Assembly (NCBI GenBank): GCA_963678675.1
Contig: OY783195.1
Location: 30,523,006-30,587,005 of the forward strand
DNA: 64,000 bases
Reading direction: 5' to 3'
Source of the DNA: Xiphydria camelus
Taxonomy: Eukaryota; Arthropoda; Insecta; Hymenoptera; Xiphydriidae
Shown here: positions 46,749-58,347 of the stretch, one piece after another
How the letters are laid out: each line of letters begins with the position of its first letter
Position numbering within the stretch: position 1 is the first letter of the stretch
The notes under the pieces: generated by a model
Databases searched by the model: none
What the model was told of the DNA's origin: nothing
What the model saw: only the letters and a program-made list of their open reading frames with translations
Made by a program: the position numbers and the translations under genes

Positions 46749-47018
46749 CTTTGTTTAACGGGTCAAATTAGGCTGAGCGCGAGGCTGTTAATAAAGTTCA
46801 ATTCGCGAGATGTAGGTACTCGTTTTCGTTACAGCGGTATCACGCAAAAAAAAGAGACCAGCAATTTTTTTACCGCTTCATCCGGTAGCGTTGAGATTCG
46901 AGCTCATTATCAAGAATTGCTCTAGAGAGAGAGGATACATTTTTATCAACTATTTACAACTGTAGGCGATAATAGTTTAATCAGATATAATATCTGTTTG
47001 CACAGGAATTTCTATCGG
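46749..47018. repeat. Dispersed repeat, copy 1
   Basis: This segment is closely similar to 51041-51297 in the same orientation. Both start CTTTGTTTAACGGGTCAAAT, share ACCGCTTCATCCGGTAGCG, then TGAGATTCGAGCTCATT and GAGAGGATACATTT, and end near TTTGCACAGGAAT or TTTGCACGGGAAT. No terminal inverted repeats are obvious. It starts about 90 bp inside the intron after exon 2 of the unrecognised gene. Confidence 0.7.
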
Positions 47019-47846
47019 TTCCCCAGAAAAAATATTCAATTATCGTGTAATTTTGTAAAGCTTCTTGGGCGGAAATCGTAGTTTATGCTAATCAAACATT
47101 TCCTATTTTTCCGCGTACGGATAACATGTTTGTCACGCGATAGCGAGAAATTCTCAGCAGAAACTAGTTTCGTTGAAACTGCAAAATGATTTTTTCCACG
47201 TCGATCGGAAGCACGCGCATTTTATACGGGATCGATGATTTCATTGTATCGGAATCGGCAGAGTCCGACCGCGAAGCGTATCGATCACATCGCAAGCGTT
47301 GCAATCGATACATACGGATGCCTCGTTACTTCTCGCGCCGGGAATTATGCGATGAAATAATATCCCGCGCGGCACATGTAGCGTCGCTAAATGTAAATTA
47401 AAAGTTGGATATGCCTGGTCTATAACCTTGGAGCTCACCTCAACGGTGTCCGGACAAGGGCAAGGCCACTTTTGTTGCGTAATTCGTGCGCGTCAACAGA
47501 CCATTCAGACAAACAGCCGTCGAGCACTCAACGCGTTCCTCACCTGTGCACTCCACAGAATCGACGTTAGAGGCGGCTCTACCACGTAACTCGATAGATC
47601 GCGCGCGATTCGATCGATACGCTTTATTATTCATCGATATCGCGTCGTACCGCGTTGTATAGCTTTGGCTAATGCCATTGTGCTCGAGATATTATCGGCA
47701 TATGGAAATGCGATACCCGATATCTAAATTAATGACAAAATGTACGCCTGGAATGGATCGCTCTACTTTGAAAAAAACAATCTAAACAAGAAATAAATTT
47801 GTTTTTCACTCGATTCCATAAGAAAACAAAACATCCGACTTGAGGT
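47019..47846. other. Gene-free stretch
   Basis: I see nothing definable: unique sequence, with no supported exon on either strand. Confidence 0.4.
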
Positions 47847-48071
47847 ACAAATTCACGGTGACGCTCGACGTTTATTTTCAGCGCCAAATAGTTCACGTGA
47901 TCAGGATTACTCGCAAAAAAGCAGTCATATCTTACGTACGTTTTATCATTCGAATGATGCAAGTTGTCAATGATGAATTTCGCAAAATCCAAACTGCTTA
48001 TTTGCGAATAATCTTGATCACATGACCTGTTCGACACCGAAAATAAGCGTCGAACGTCACAATGAATTTGT
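47847..48071. mobile_element. Hairpin MITE of about 225 bp
   Basis: Arms of about 78 bp are inverted copies. The left has ACAAATTCACGGTGACGCTC, then GACGTTTATTTTCAGCGCC. The right is the complement of ACAAATTCATTGTGACGTTC, then GACGCTTATTTTCGGTG. The inner ends CGCAAAAAAGCAG and CTGCTTATTTGCG match. It is noncoding in spite of open frames on both strands that mirror each other. Confidence 0.7.
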
Positions 48072-48528
48072 ATATGGAATACCTGTACTCACGTTTGTCG
48101 ATACGGAAAGTTCCGCTCAAAATTCACCGCGACGAGCAAAGTTTCTAGGGCTCTCGCGACAACGCGGGGAGTGCGACTAGAAATCCTTGGAAACTAATCG
48201 TCTTTTCCCCCCGCCGCGAAACGACTCAGCTTATACCGGTATATCCATATAATTCGCCGTTACGAGTAGGAGTACGTATAACCCACGCCCGGAGATTTTA
48301 GAAACGAGTCCCGTCTCTCCACGTGCAACGTTAATCCCTGACATTGACTCTCGCAGATGGTTCAGCGGTGTCTACGAAGTTTCGTCGGGGTTCAGAGTAC
48401 CCGGGTATATTTCAAGGTTAAGAGGTACCTACGACACACGCTCGGCGAGACCGGGTTTAGCGAATGTAGGAGGTGCGGAGGCGCGGTGGAGCAGGAGGAA
48501 GAGAAGGAGGTGAGAAAGGAACGAGCGA

Positions 48529-48564
<36 letters not shown>

Positions 48565-49626
48565 CACACAGCATCGTTGACGTCGCGTCGTACGCGAAGC
48601 ATGCCAAATAGAAAAAGTTTTCGAAGACGAGGCTCGTCCGGAAAGTGACAGTGGTATATCTCCGTGAGAGGGGAGGACGGACGTGGAAGAGGGAAAAGGG
48701 AAGGAAGAAGACTCGCTTTGCATCTGTCGGAAGAGCAATTCCGCCCGGGGGCTCCGCAAATGGCGTTGGCACGATGCTCAGGTATTTAATCCGGCACGGT
48801 GGCTCGCATTGTTCTCGCATATATACAGCACCGCGACGTCTCTCTTCATGACCGGGCCGAGCTTCGCATACCGGCGCCTTTGTCGTTCGACGGTATTGTT
48901 TTAGCTGGATTTAATTACGCCTTGAATACGAATCAGTCAGCGTTGTCGGCCAGACCGTCGTCGATGGCGTCCAGTCGGAGGTGTCTTTGAACCCTTCACT
49001 CGTACAGACCGGCGGCGCGAATACGGAAGTTCAAGGTTAAGAGATGGTAAACATTTAAATGTCCGGAGGTATCGCTTCGCGGAATGCTATTCGACCAGTT
49101 ATTCGACCAAGTCGATCCAAGTCGATTTCCAGCGATACCGACGTAACGACGTCGTTGAAATATTAGGTACAGTCGCGCGGTTTTTCAAATAATTGTCGAT
49201 CCTGTCGAAACTTTGAGTTAGTTTTGCATCGGATAAATTTGCATCTGTGTAGAAATTCAATAAATCTGCCGGATAAAGTAAGCATGGAAATATATTATTG
49301 TAGCATTATACTGAGAAAAATGATTAAATTGTGTTGGCGAACGAAAAGTGACCCTAAACGCTGCCGGAAAATTATCAAATCATTACGAAACAAACAACTC
49401 CACTCTCCCCCCCCTAACAAAAAATGGAGCCTCCTACTCGGCCGACAGCGATAAAGCGAATATATTCGACGGGCAGTTACGGTCTTCTTTAGTAATTATA
49501 ACTTGCCCGTCGTCGGACCACTAACGAGAAGCCGAGAGCCATGGGCCGGGAGCCGCGGAGTCGATGGCCGAGAGGGTCGGCGTCATCTGGCGGCAGGCCG
49601 TCGAAGCGTGATGGGTCGCCACAATT
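48072..49626. other. Gene-free stretch with GA microsatellite
   Basis: A long GA/AG microsatellite runs through about 48530-48562. Open frames crossing it (48357-48611 on +, 48392-48820 on -) owe their length to the dinucleotide run. A partial element start (ACTGAGAAAAATGATTAAAT) lies at 49310. No gene is supported. Confidence 0.45.
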
Positions 49627-49816
49627 GAAATGACAAAACTCATCTGGTTTGATGTGTTTAGTTATTCTAACCAAATGTTCAGTTATTCCAACCAAACGTT
49701 TAGTTATTCCAATCAAAACTTTGTCAGTCTAACCAAACAAATAGAGGATCCATATTCCACCAAACAGTTTAGTCATCGTATCCAAAATTTTGACCAAGTT
49801 ATTGTTCTCAGTGTAC
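49627..49816. mobile_element. MITE family A, copy 1 (left end missing)
   Basis: It contains the family's internal subrepeats (TTAGTTATTCTAACCAAA, TCAGTTATTCCAACCAAA, TTAGTTATTCCAATCAAA), then GGATCCATATTCCACCAAAC, and ends TTATTGTTCTCAGTG. The terminal CACTGAGAAAAA at the left is lost. It is noncoding. Confidence 0.65.
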
Positions 49817-52001
49817 ACTCATGCGAAATCTCCGCCCCCCTTGATGACCCACAGCACCGCGGCTACTCCAAATCGGAGAATTCTTTAGCCGTCCCGAACG
49901 ACTCCTCTCCCTCCCTCCCCCGCCCACTCCTCCTCACGGAGTGTCGCGCCACGGACGAGCGCGTGCTCGCTTACACGCCGCTTACCTAATGCGCGTCTAT
50001 AGGCGTACAAAAACAGGTTCAAGGTGGGGCAGAGACGGTCGGCCGTGTAAGCGGTATATCCTTGCGACGGGCCGGTCGTTCGGCCGGTCGCCCGGTCGTC
50101 CGTCTATCTGATTGAAGCGTGGAGGCATCGCTCGGACATTGTGTGCGCTTGGAAGCGGCTTAATCAGCCATTGTGTGCGCTGTGTGGTTGCGCCAGCCTT
50201 GCGCACGAATGACGGCCGGCGTGGCTGTGAGAGGTCCGAGCCCATTGAACCACGATCCGCGCGGACCCCGCGTTCGACCATCGTCGTTCTTCCCGACACC
50301 TCGCCGATCCTTCCATCTTCCCCGGGAAAAAAAGGAACCGGTTCGAGGGTCTAGCAGGTTCGACGGGAGGAGCGACGGCGTTCGAATTCCGATCGGTCCT
50401 TTTCCGTCGTCGGGAACGACATCCCCCCGTGCAGTGGAAACGTGACTCTCGTTGGACGCGATGGCCTCGTCCTCGATGCGGCCGTACTTCGTGGCGAATT
50501 GCGGTGAGGACGGCGATAACGGTCGGGGTGATAGCGTCTAGTCGTCGAGGGTTAGGGTCGATCGTCCGTCCGGTGTAGATGGTTACGCGGGGTATTTTAT
50601 AGCGGGGGGAAGAGTTCCGTAGCGGCGCGGTTTACACCGTACGTTTATTTCCATCGTCCTGTGGTATTAAAAATGAAAGATGGGGTGATAATTACAGCAG
50701 CGTTTAGCCTAGTCCAAATGACTCCGGTCGTACGTGGAAAGATAACAAGGTATACGGAGTGCATTAGACTCGTTTGCGGGTTCCAGAGGCGTTTATGGGG
50801 AGAAATGTAGGTACCTACGTATATAGAGTACGTGGGAGAAACCGTTGTACGGTGCTAAATGAACCGCGCGACGGAGAGTTGGCTCCTTTAATTGGCACCT
50901 ATACTATTCCGCGTTGCTCGGAACCATGCACTTGATACGGTGCATATATGTAGGTAAAGATTAACGTTATACTTCTGAGTACTTATAGGTACTCACCTCG
51001 CGCGATTAGCTGTGCTGATGACGCGTGCACACGCGATTTACTTTGTTTAACGGGTCAAATTAGGTCGAGCTCGAGGCGGTTAATAAAGACCAATTCGCGA
51101 GATGCACTCGTTATCGTTACGGCGGTATCATGCAAAAAAAAGAGAGAAGCAATTTTTACCGCTTCATCCGGTAGCGCTGAGATTCGAGCTCATTTTCAAG
51201 AATTTTTAGAGAGGATACATTTCTATCAATTGTTTACAATTGTACCAAATATTAGCTGAATCAGACGTAACATCCGTTTGCACGGGAATATCTACACGGT
51301 AAAAAGTGGTGTTAATTTGACGTATGCGTTACGTATAGATGTAATACATTTGGTGTCTGAATTCAGTCTTATGCCATTGTTATCTCGCTGTGAAAAGTTT
51401 TTGCAGTAAACTTCATATTACTTTTATGAAGTTTTCATCGTACAAGTTTATCCGTTAAAATTACTACGCGCAATTGAAACATGCTAATACAACATTCCTG
51501 CAGTTCCTTTTTTTCCGTGTGTAGCGTTGCGTTAATCGCGTCGAACGCATCGCGTTCAACTGCAATTACGATTACGTATGCGTACGGCGCGCGATGGACG
51601 GAGATAGGTGGCGGGTCGTTATACGCGGGATATTTTCGAGCGCGGAGGACGTGTGTAAGAACCCGAGATACGAGAGATCGCGGGGGGGAACGAGGGCGCG
51701 GCAGATGGGTCGGCACGTAACCGGCGATGCCACGGTGGGACAAGATTCCCTTCCGTGATTAACGTCAATGTGACGAGTTGCCCCGGAGTCACTCACTTTG
51801 TCGAGGGTTTTACTCTTTATCGCGAGGCGACACGAGGCGGTTCTAAAGGACTCATCTCTCGCGCGGTTTATCTCCGTCGATCAACGACGTCGCGGTTAGA
51901 CCGCCCGAAGGCCCGGCAGATTAATACGCGCCTCGCGGTCTCCCTTCGCAAAAAATGACGTCGACGAGGGAATCGACGAAACGACGGAGCTCTGTGAAGA
52001 T
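49817..52001. other. GC-rich gene-free stretch with a dispersed repeat
   Basis: No coding exon is supported. Positions 51041-51297 hold the second copy of the dispersed repeat described at 46749-47018. Positions 49990-50600 are CpG-rich with chance open frames on both strands. Confidence 0.45.
51041..51297. repeat. Dispersed repeat, copy 2
   Basis: Direct-orientation partner of 46749-47018, with scattered substitutions and small indels over its whole length (for example AGGCTGAGCGCGAGGC against AGGTCGAGCTCGAGGC). There is no coding potential. Confidence 0.7.
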
Positions 52002-52264
52002 GCGCTGAGAAAAATAATTAGGGTAAAATGAAAAAAAAAACGTATCTAGCTGAACATATTTAATTATTCTGATCAGAATACTGATCAAGTGAAACAAATA
52101 TTTATTCATTCCAACCAAATGCTTGGTCGTTCTAATTAAAATGTTGTCAGTTCAACCAAGCGAATAGAGAAAAAATCCATATTTCGCCAAGCGGTTTGGT
52201 CAGCGTCTCCAAGCTTTTATACCTATACCTAATAATTAAATTGCCCAAGTCATTTTTCTCACGC
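52002..52264. mobile_element. MITE family A, copy 2
   Basis: The left end GCGCTGAGAAAAATAATTAG mirrors the right end CAAGTCATTTTTCTCACGC. Degenerate internal subrepeats (TTAATTATTCTGATCAGAAT, TTATTCATTCCAACCAAAT) and TCCATATTTCGCCAAGCGG are present. It is an older copy than 56596-56858. Confidence 0.65.
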
Positions 52265-53650
52265 CGATGGAACAGTTTGTTTAGAAATGTAATTCTAAAC
52301 AATGCGAAATAAATATTTTCTTAGGACGAGAAAATATTATGTAAACCGTTAAAATGTTTATTTCATTCGAATAATTGTCTCGAAGGATCTAATTGTGCCA
52401 AACACATATTGTAATAGTTAACGAATATTTACTTAATTCAATAAAATGTTTACTTTGTCATATTCGAATAAATATTCATTAAATACAAATAATTTGTATT
52501 CTTGACGCAGTGTGTGGTGTAACTGCATTCTCGAAATGGTGACGTTTTCGATGGAAAAACATGAAATGGAATAATTTAAGTTCCTCGAGTGGTGCAATTT
52601 TTTAATTAATTTTTCTCCACTCTCCATTTGCCCGAAAATGACGTTCGATCGATGAGGAGTCACGGGGATGACACCCCGTCGCATGTGCGCGAACGCGATC
52701 CGAGTGCTCGTTACACGCGACCCAGTGCGAATAATCGGATCGGATCGGAAAAAGTCGCGTCCGCTCGTGATACCTCCTACGGGTTAATTAAACCCGGCGA
52801 GATGAAACGTCGAGATACGTTTGTGTACGCGGTATCACAGAAACAAAAGGGAAACGGTACTCCGCAACGAGAGGCTCATACCCACTCCCCGAGCGAGGCC
52901 TCTCCGCGTCTACCGGGCGCTGTCGCTAATGACCACGCGATGACTGCATCACCGATTTTTACAAGCGGCTTAATTTACTGCGCTTTTAAAGCCGTACCCT
53001 CTCGCCCGGAGGATTGTTCCAGTGCGCGCGCGCGCGCGAGCGCTGCCCACGCCACGATCTATCGGTCTCCACGGCTTCCATCCTCATCGCGAGCACGTGT
53101 TCGGCTTCTCCCTCGCGCGAGACGACGTCGATCGCGCGGAATCGGTCTCGTCGCGCGGCGCGTAGATCATTCTCGTCGAACGGGCACCGGTTTCTTCTCT
53201 CCGCGGGAGGGGATCGTCCGACTCCCGGCAACATAAATATCGGCCCGCGCTTCTCGCCGATATAGAGAATCGGAGAACGAATCCCACCCCCCCTTTTTTT
53301 TTTCTAGATCTCGTTCCCTCGATTATTAACGCGGAGCTCAATCGTTCCCCCTTAGCCGTTCTGTACGATACCTCAACGACGCGCCTAACGAAGGGACCTC
53401 CGGCAAAGAAATTTACGACGTCTCGCTCGACGCGCTTCGCTCGCGATTGATCTACCCGCCCTTCGCGTGTCGCGTATATAGACGCGCGAAGGCGCACACG
53501 TTAGCGCTCTCCGGAGAAAAAGACCACGCCCCCCTCACTCCGCACCGTCAACGCGGCGAACGTCGATTCGGGCGGCGAATTGAAGGGTAGCCGAAGAAAT
53601 AGATTTCCAGCCGCGATATTTAATCTCCCCGTGATAATGAGACGGAATTA
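52265..53650. other. Gene-free stretch
   Basis: The AT-rich part (52280-52510) is full of ATTCGAATAAATATTC-like repeats similar in flavour to 60970-61370. The GC-rich remainder has a 202-codon frame (52628-53236) with no domain and overlapping minus frames, which I did not accept. Confidence 0.4.
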
Positions 53651-53805
53651 CACTGAGAAAAAAATGTGACAGATTTGACCAAATTAGCGTTCACGGGTGG
53701 GGGAACGCAGATCTAGTTACTTGGACTGATAATAATCCGCTAGACTTGACTACAGCTTGTTTTCGTCTGGCAATTCTTAATTATCATAACCAAATTACTT
53801 CATTT
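53651..53805. mobile_element. MITE family C, copy 2 (truncated)
   Basis: It starts CACTGAGAAAAAAATGTGAC, then GACCAAATTAGCGTTCACGG, matching 24780 onward. It continues to the CATAACCAAATTACTTCATT segment. The right arm is missing, and family D sequence begins at 53818. Confidence 0.6.
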
Positions 53806-53817
53806 TTTATCTATTTT

Positions 53818-54111
53818 TTTTAGACTTACAGTAGGTCGATTGTCCATTGTATCGACACTCTATGTTGAGTCTAAAATGGTAGGATACCCGAGACGAAATT
53901 TTACCCCTACTTTGACGCTTTTAATACTCCATTCGGACTATCATTAGTCCCCTGCATTACCCTGCTCAGCTTGCAAGCTCTTACAATATTTGAACCTAAA
54001 GTTGGTGAAACGTTCAGCAACAGATCATTTTAGGCTCAACACACAGGGTTTCGATACAATGGAACATCGACTTACCACCACAATTTTACACCTAAAAGCA
54101 TAGGTCTAAAA
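53818..54111. mobile_element. Inverted-repeat element, family D
   Basis: The left arm TTTAGACTTACAGTAGGTCG with TCCATTGTATCGACACTC and GAGTCTAAAATGG is inverted at the right (CATTTTAGGCTCAACACACA, then GATACAATGGAACATCGACT, then TAGGTCTAAAA). The length is about 294 bp. The middle includes TTTTACCCCTACTTTGACGC. A broken copy is at 12425-12800. Confidence 0.6.
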
Positions 54112-56595
54112 CTTCGACTCGGGTACCGGCGCCTGATGCGATCCATCGCGGCCGATTCGCGGAGGACGTCGTGTCGTCCGCGGGGCAGACGCGAGCCGCC
54201 GCGTCGGTCGGGACGCGTAGCGGGTCGGGCGCTGGCGTCCAGTCGGGCGGCCAACTAGCCAACCGGCCCAACCAGCCTCGGGGGGATGCTCGTTAGCGTC
54301 CGGGCCGGCCGCTATGATGTACCACCGCGTTACGGAGCCGTGAGGCCAGACGAAGGGGTTTCTCCTACACGTCCACTCGCTCGAGGAGGTTTGTGGCTCC
54401 CTGGGCAGCGTACGCGGGCCACGGGGATGGAACAATGTGCCATAACTCACGGCGAGAGCGTGTGCTCACCTCGCCTCACGTGTTCAGCGCGGCGGTGGCT
54501 TCTCTCGGGCTACCGGATCGTGCCGCGCCGCGCGCCACGGAACCTGGCGCGGTTGTTATCGTTGCCGGGACCACACATGCACGCGCGCGCGTCCATCGAC
54601 CACGCCTCCCGGGGTTCCGAATTCCCTGCCGCGCCTGCCTCGAGGAATTTCGACAACGCGGTTCTCGCGATTCCCCGAGCTACGGGCGAGGCTATCGAGG
54701 GGCTGCGCGGCTCTCGCGGCGAGGGGTTGAGTAGGCACGTAGGACGTGCTGCACGCGGCGTGAAACGTGACCGAGTGGGTCGCTCTACTTTGACTCGTTT
54801 GCTCGAGCCGGGAAGCGATCCTGTGTGGATTGGCTGTGTTTCTTTTCCCTTTGGAAGCTACGAGGTCGTTGGAAGAAATTGAAGAGCCGCATTGCGATGC
54901 TTAATTGGCACCCGCGATTGACGAACGTTTGCGAGGGTTTACTGCTTTTTTTTTTATCGACTCAACAGAGCTTTGCGGGAGGACGTGGAGGCATATCGTA
55001 GCGCAGTTCGTTCCGCGGCGATGAAGTCTTTAGAGTTTTTCGCTTGCAATTTTCTACCCCTGTCGTTAGACCGGAATTTTTATCATGACGTCGTTTTCAC
55101 GCGATCTCGCGCGTTAGCCGATCCGGGGACTCGGTAGACTTTCGCGTCGGGGACAGAAAAACGCAACGCGGCCTCCTTATAACGTTCGAAGATTTTGCCA
55201 CGCGTCGCGCTTTCCCTCCTCCGCGAAACACGTCGTTCCGGAGGGAAAGACGAGAATCGTTCGGTTTGTCGGAAGCTTTGCGCTCGCCGCGTCTCGGCTA
55301 AAGAACGGGGAACTGCCTATTAGAGGAGAATCTTATACGCCCTTCCGTAATCATTATAAATAAAGAGGAATACAATAGACAGGCATAAAACCACGGCGGA
55401 CAGCCATTATAGCATCGCCGAAGCCACTGGCTTTCACCCGCGAAAGACGCTCGCTTCGCACCGCACACCTTCGCTGTTCACGGGCGGGTCCTCGTTATCG
55501 TAATGATTATTATCAGCGGAAGGCGCGACTGTTTCACACGGAATTGCGGTACGATGGATGCAACGCTTTCTTCTCCGCTGCGACAGAGTCGGTACGCGGC
55601 ACGATTTTGACGCTGGACGCTATACGGTGAATTAGAAGTTCTACACGAGTGTGGAAATTAATATCAACGTGTACCACCCAACGCGACGTAACCCCGTTCA
55701 TCCCCGTGCCGTCGCGAGAGGGGAACGTGAGTATTTCAGCTTTTAGACGCGTTCAGCCGTCGACCTAGACGCGACCCAAGAGACGTCTTTAAAGAAAAAG
55801 GTTGTAAAAAGTCGTTCAAAGGGAGCAGGCAGGTCGGGAGGCCGACGGGAAGGCTCGCATGCCAAGTAGATTCATGCAGAATCGGTCGGACGGGGTAGGG
55901 GTCTCTTCCCTCTGGCAACGAACCCCGTTCCCGGCGCGCTCTGTACGTGCAGCCTTTTTTCGTCTCTTTTCTTGTCTCCCGCCGAGTTTCGGAACGAAAC
56001 TCTTTCATCTCCGGACCTTTAAACCGGCATGTGTAATTCTGGCGGATGCGCTTTAAGCGTCGCGTCGGTTCTCCGCCGTATCGATAATCGATAGGACCGC
56101 CCCGAGCCCGTCGGGATATCAAATCGGGAATCGTTCGCGACGGATGCACCCTTGGCTCCGGATATTCTTTCGTCGGCGAATGCTCTCGCGTATTCATCAC
56201 TGTGCGGATAGTCGTATAGGAGCTGCGAACTCGCTGAAAAAAAATATATTCAGCGGATGCATGCGAGGCAACGTTTTTTTAGCTGGCACTGCGACAAATG
56301 AAGTTCTCTCTCTCGATCCCTCGCTGTACTTTTTAGTATACATATTCGATATGCCAGATATTGCGATTCGGCCTTCCGATGGAAAAAAATATTCGTATTT
56401 TTCAATTCAGTTTGTAATCTGTATATGCATTTATTTCATATTATACGAAAAAAGAAAATATCCGAGAAAATAATTATTCGCAGAGTTATAAGCGAGTTTC
56501 TCTTTACAACACTCTGACGTCATCGAAGTGCAAGAGAAATGCACTTATGCTAAGCGACTAGTGCGAAAGAGATAGTCTTACAGCACGATTACGTA
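54112..56595. other. GC-rich gene-free stretch
   Basis: The 198-codon + frame at 54286-54882 and the minus frame 55736-56200 are arginine-rich, overlap other open frames and show no domain. I found no splice-consistent exon series. Confidence 0.45.
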
Positions 56596-56858
56596 CACTG
56601 AGAAAAATAATTATGTTAAAATGACAAAACGCATCTAGTTCGACGTGTTTAGTTACTCAAACCAAAATACTGGTCGGTTGAACGAAATATCAAGTTATTT
56701 TAACCGAAAGTCAAGTTATTCGAACCAAACGTTTAGTTATTCTAATCAAATATTAGTCAGTGAAATCAAAAAGACGGAGAGGATCCATATTTCACCAGAC
56801 GATTCGATCCTCACCTCCAGGATTTCGGTTAGATCGACCAAGTTATTTTTCTCACTGC
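56596..56858. mobile_element. MITE family A, copy 3 (near full length)
   Basis: The termini are CACTGAGAAAAATAATTATG at the left and CCAAGTTATTTTTCTCACTG at the right. Four or five internal subrepeats of about 19 bp (TTAGTTACTCAAACCAAA, CAAGTTATTTTAACCGAA, TTAGTTATTCTAATCAAA) precede GAGGATCCATATTTCACCAG. It is noncoding, 263 bp. Confidence 0.75.
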
Positions 56859-57884
56859 AGCTGCATCTCGAAATATTGTTTTCCGGCTCAGACAGGGCCG
56901 AAAATAAAGGATACAAAAATATGGTATAATAATTTTGCCCAAATTTTTCGAATCTGCAAGAAAAAATTAGCGAGAAAACCAAATTGGCTGCGTTTATGCG
57001 CCTGCATCTACACGTGGTACATCCGCGGTCGGGTGGGGGTGGAAGGGACGTATTCTCGGCTGGTGGTTGCGGGAAGCCAACTGCGGATGCGGACGAATAG
57101 AAGCTACGACAGACCCGGGTCAGGCGAGAGGCGCGCGGAGGCAGAAACACGCGGAAATGCGTGAGCCTGTAATTAGCGGCATCGCTAAAGCCTCCGCGTG
57201 TACCAAAGACCCATTGTTTTTTCCGTGAATTCGCCCGCATTAAGGTACCATAGAGCGCCGTGTACATAAAAGGGTGCGGTGTCCTCGTAACGGGTGCGGC
57301 CAAATTAACGGCGAGCTCGTTATCGCGCGAAACGCTCATCGCGCCGCGGTAAGCCGATATACTTTGGCTCCGCGGGGCGTAAAGTACGCACGCGCGTTTA
57401 GATGGCACGCGGTGATTGCGCGAGAATAGCTCGCGGAAGATATCCGCGGATCGAAGGCAATCGTCGTAAACCTGACGACGGCGAGAGGCGCGCGCGCACC
57501 GCGTCGTCTTCCTCCGCCGCGCGTTCCGCGTTGCGTAATTACACGGGCGCGCGTCGCGGTGGAGTATTCGCGCGGATCGATCGCGCTACCGGAATTGGAA
57601 TCGGAGTTGTGGTTGTTAAGGCGAGCGTAATAAACACGATGAAAAAAAATGCAGTTCGTGGTACACCGTGTTACGGTACGTAAAATCACTATCGGAGCCG
57701 TAAGCGAATCGGAGAAAGGAAGAAGCACGGTGGATGCACCGCGCCTGTCTACAGGTGCGAGCGCGTGAATCGATTCGCGGTGCAAAGGTCATCGGCACTC
57801 AACTGCGAGAGCGAATTAAGCTGCATCGCCGCTGATGCTGCGGCGAGATCGCGCGAGAGGAAGAGGAGCAAAGCGACGGTACCG
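56859..57884. other. Gene-free stretch
   Basis: No supportable gene: CpG-rich sequence with chance open frames on both strands (56746-57408 and 57336-57785 on -). Confidence 0.4.
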
Positions 57885-58140
57885 CGCAGAGAAAAAAAAT
57901 TAGTTGGATCTATTATACTAAGAATTACTTGCAGGGTGGCAAGTAATTATTTATTTACATCGGTTAAATCTTTTTTCATGGTAATTGAATATTTTTTCCT
58001 TGCAAGCACATACTGTTTCACATGATTGCAATAAAAGAGCTATTTCATTGATGTATTAAACAATTTCATTGATATAAATTGATAATTACTCGCGATCCCG
58101 CAAGTAATTTTCAGTAAATCCATATGGAGAGAAGAGTGCA
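57885..58140. mobile_element. MITE-like element, family B copy 3
   Basis: The left end GCAGAGAAAAAAAATTAGTT with GGATCT and GGCAAGTAATTATTTATTTA mirrors the right end (CCGCAAGTAATTTTCAGTAA, then ATCCATATGGAGAGAAG). Same family as 2512-2903 and 8482-8714. Confidence 0.6.
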
Positions 58141-58144
58141 TATT

Positions 58145-58347
58145 GTATTAATCACTGTTATACTAGATAATAGATTTCGACATTTTGGGACAACTATTGC
58201 GTTCATTGCTTTACTGTATGACAACAATTGACATACGTTTAGCGAAGCTCTCTAGATGCACGTCAACTATTATCATACAGTAAAGCAATAAACACAATAC
58301 TTTCCCCAAAATATTAAATTTTGTTTCTAGTGTAACAATGATAATAC
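58145..58347. mobile_element. Hairpin MITE adjoining family B copy 3
   Basis: Arms of about 80 bp: the left GTATTAATCACTGTTATACT, then ATTGCTTTACTGTATGACAA, mirrors the right TTATCATACAGTAAAGCAAT, then CTAGTGTAACAATGATAATA. The central 30 bases are unpaired. The CATTGCTTTACTGTATGA core is nearly perfectly palindromic across the loop. It is noncoding. Confidence 0.6.

Noticed and set aside
48357..48611. Third exon for the gene at 46371 (an acceptor-like CTCTCGCAG precedes an in-phase ATG frame)
   Set aside because: Most of the frame is a GA microsatellite translation (Arg-Glu run); no independent support, so it was left out.
52628..53236. 202-codon open frame
   Set aside because: Composition follows base content, second half is arginine/serine run, overlaps open minus frames, no recognisable motif.
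54286..54882. 198-codon open frame
   Set aside because: Arginine-rich chance frame in CpG-dense sequence.
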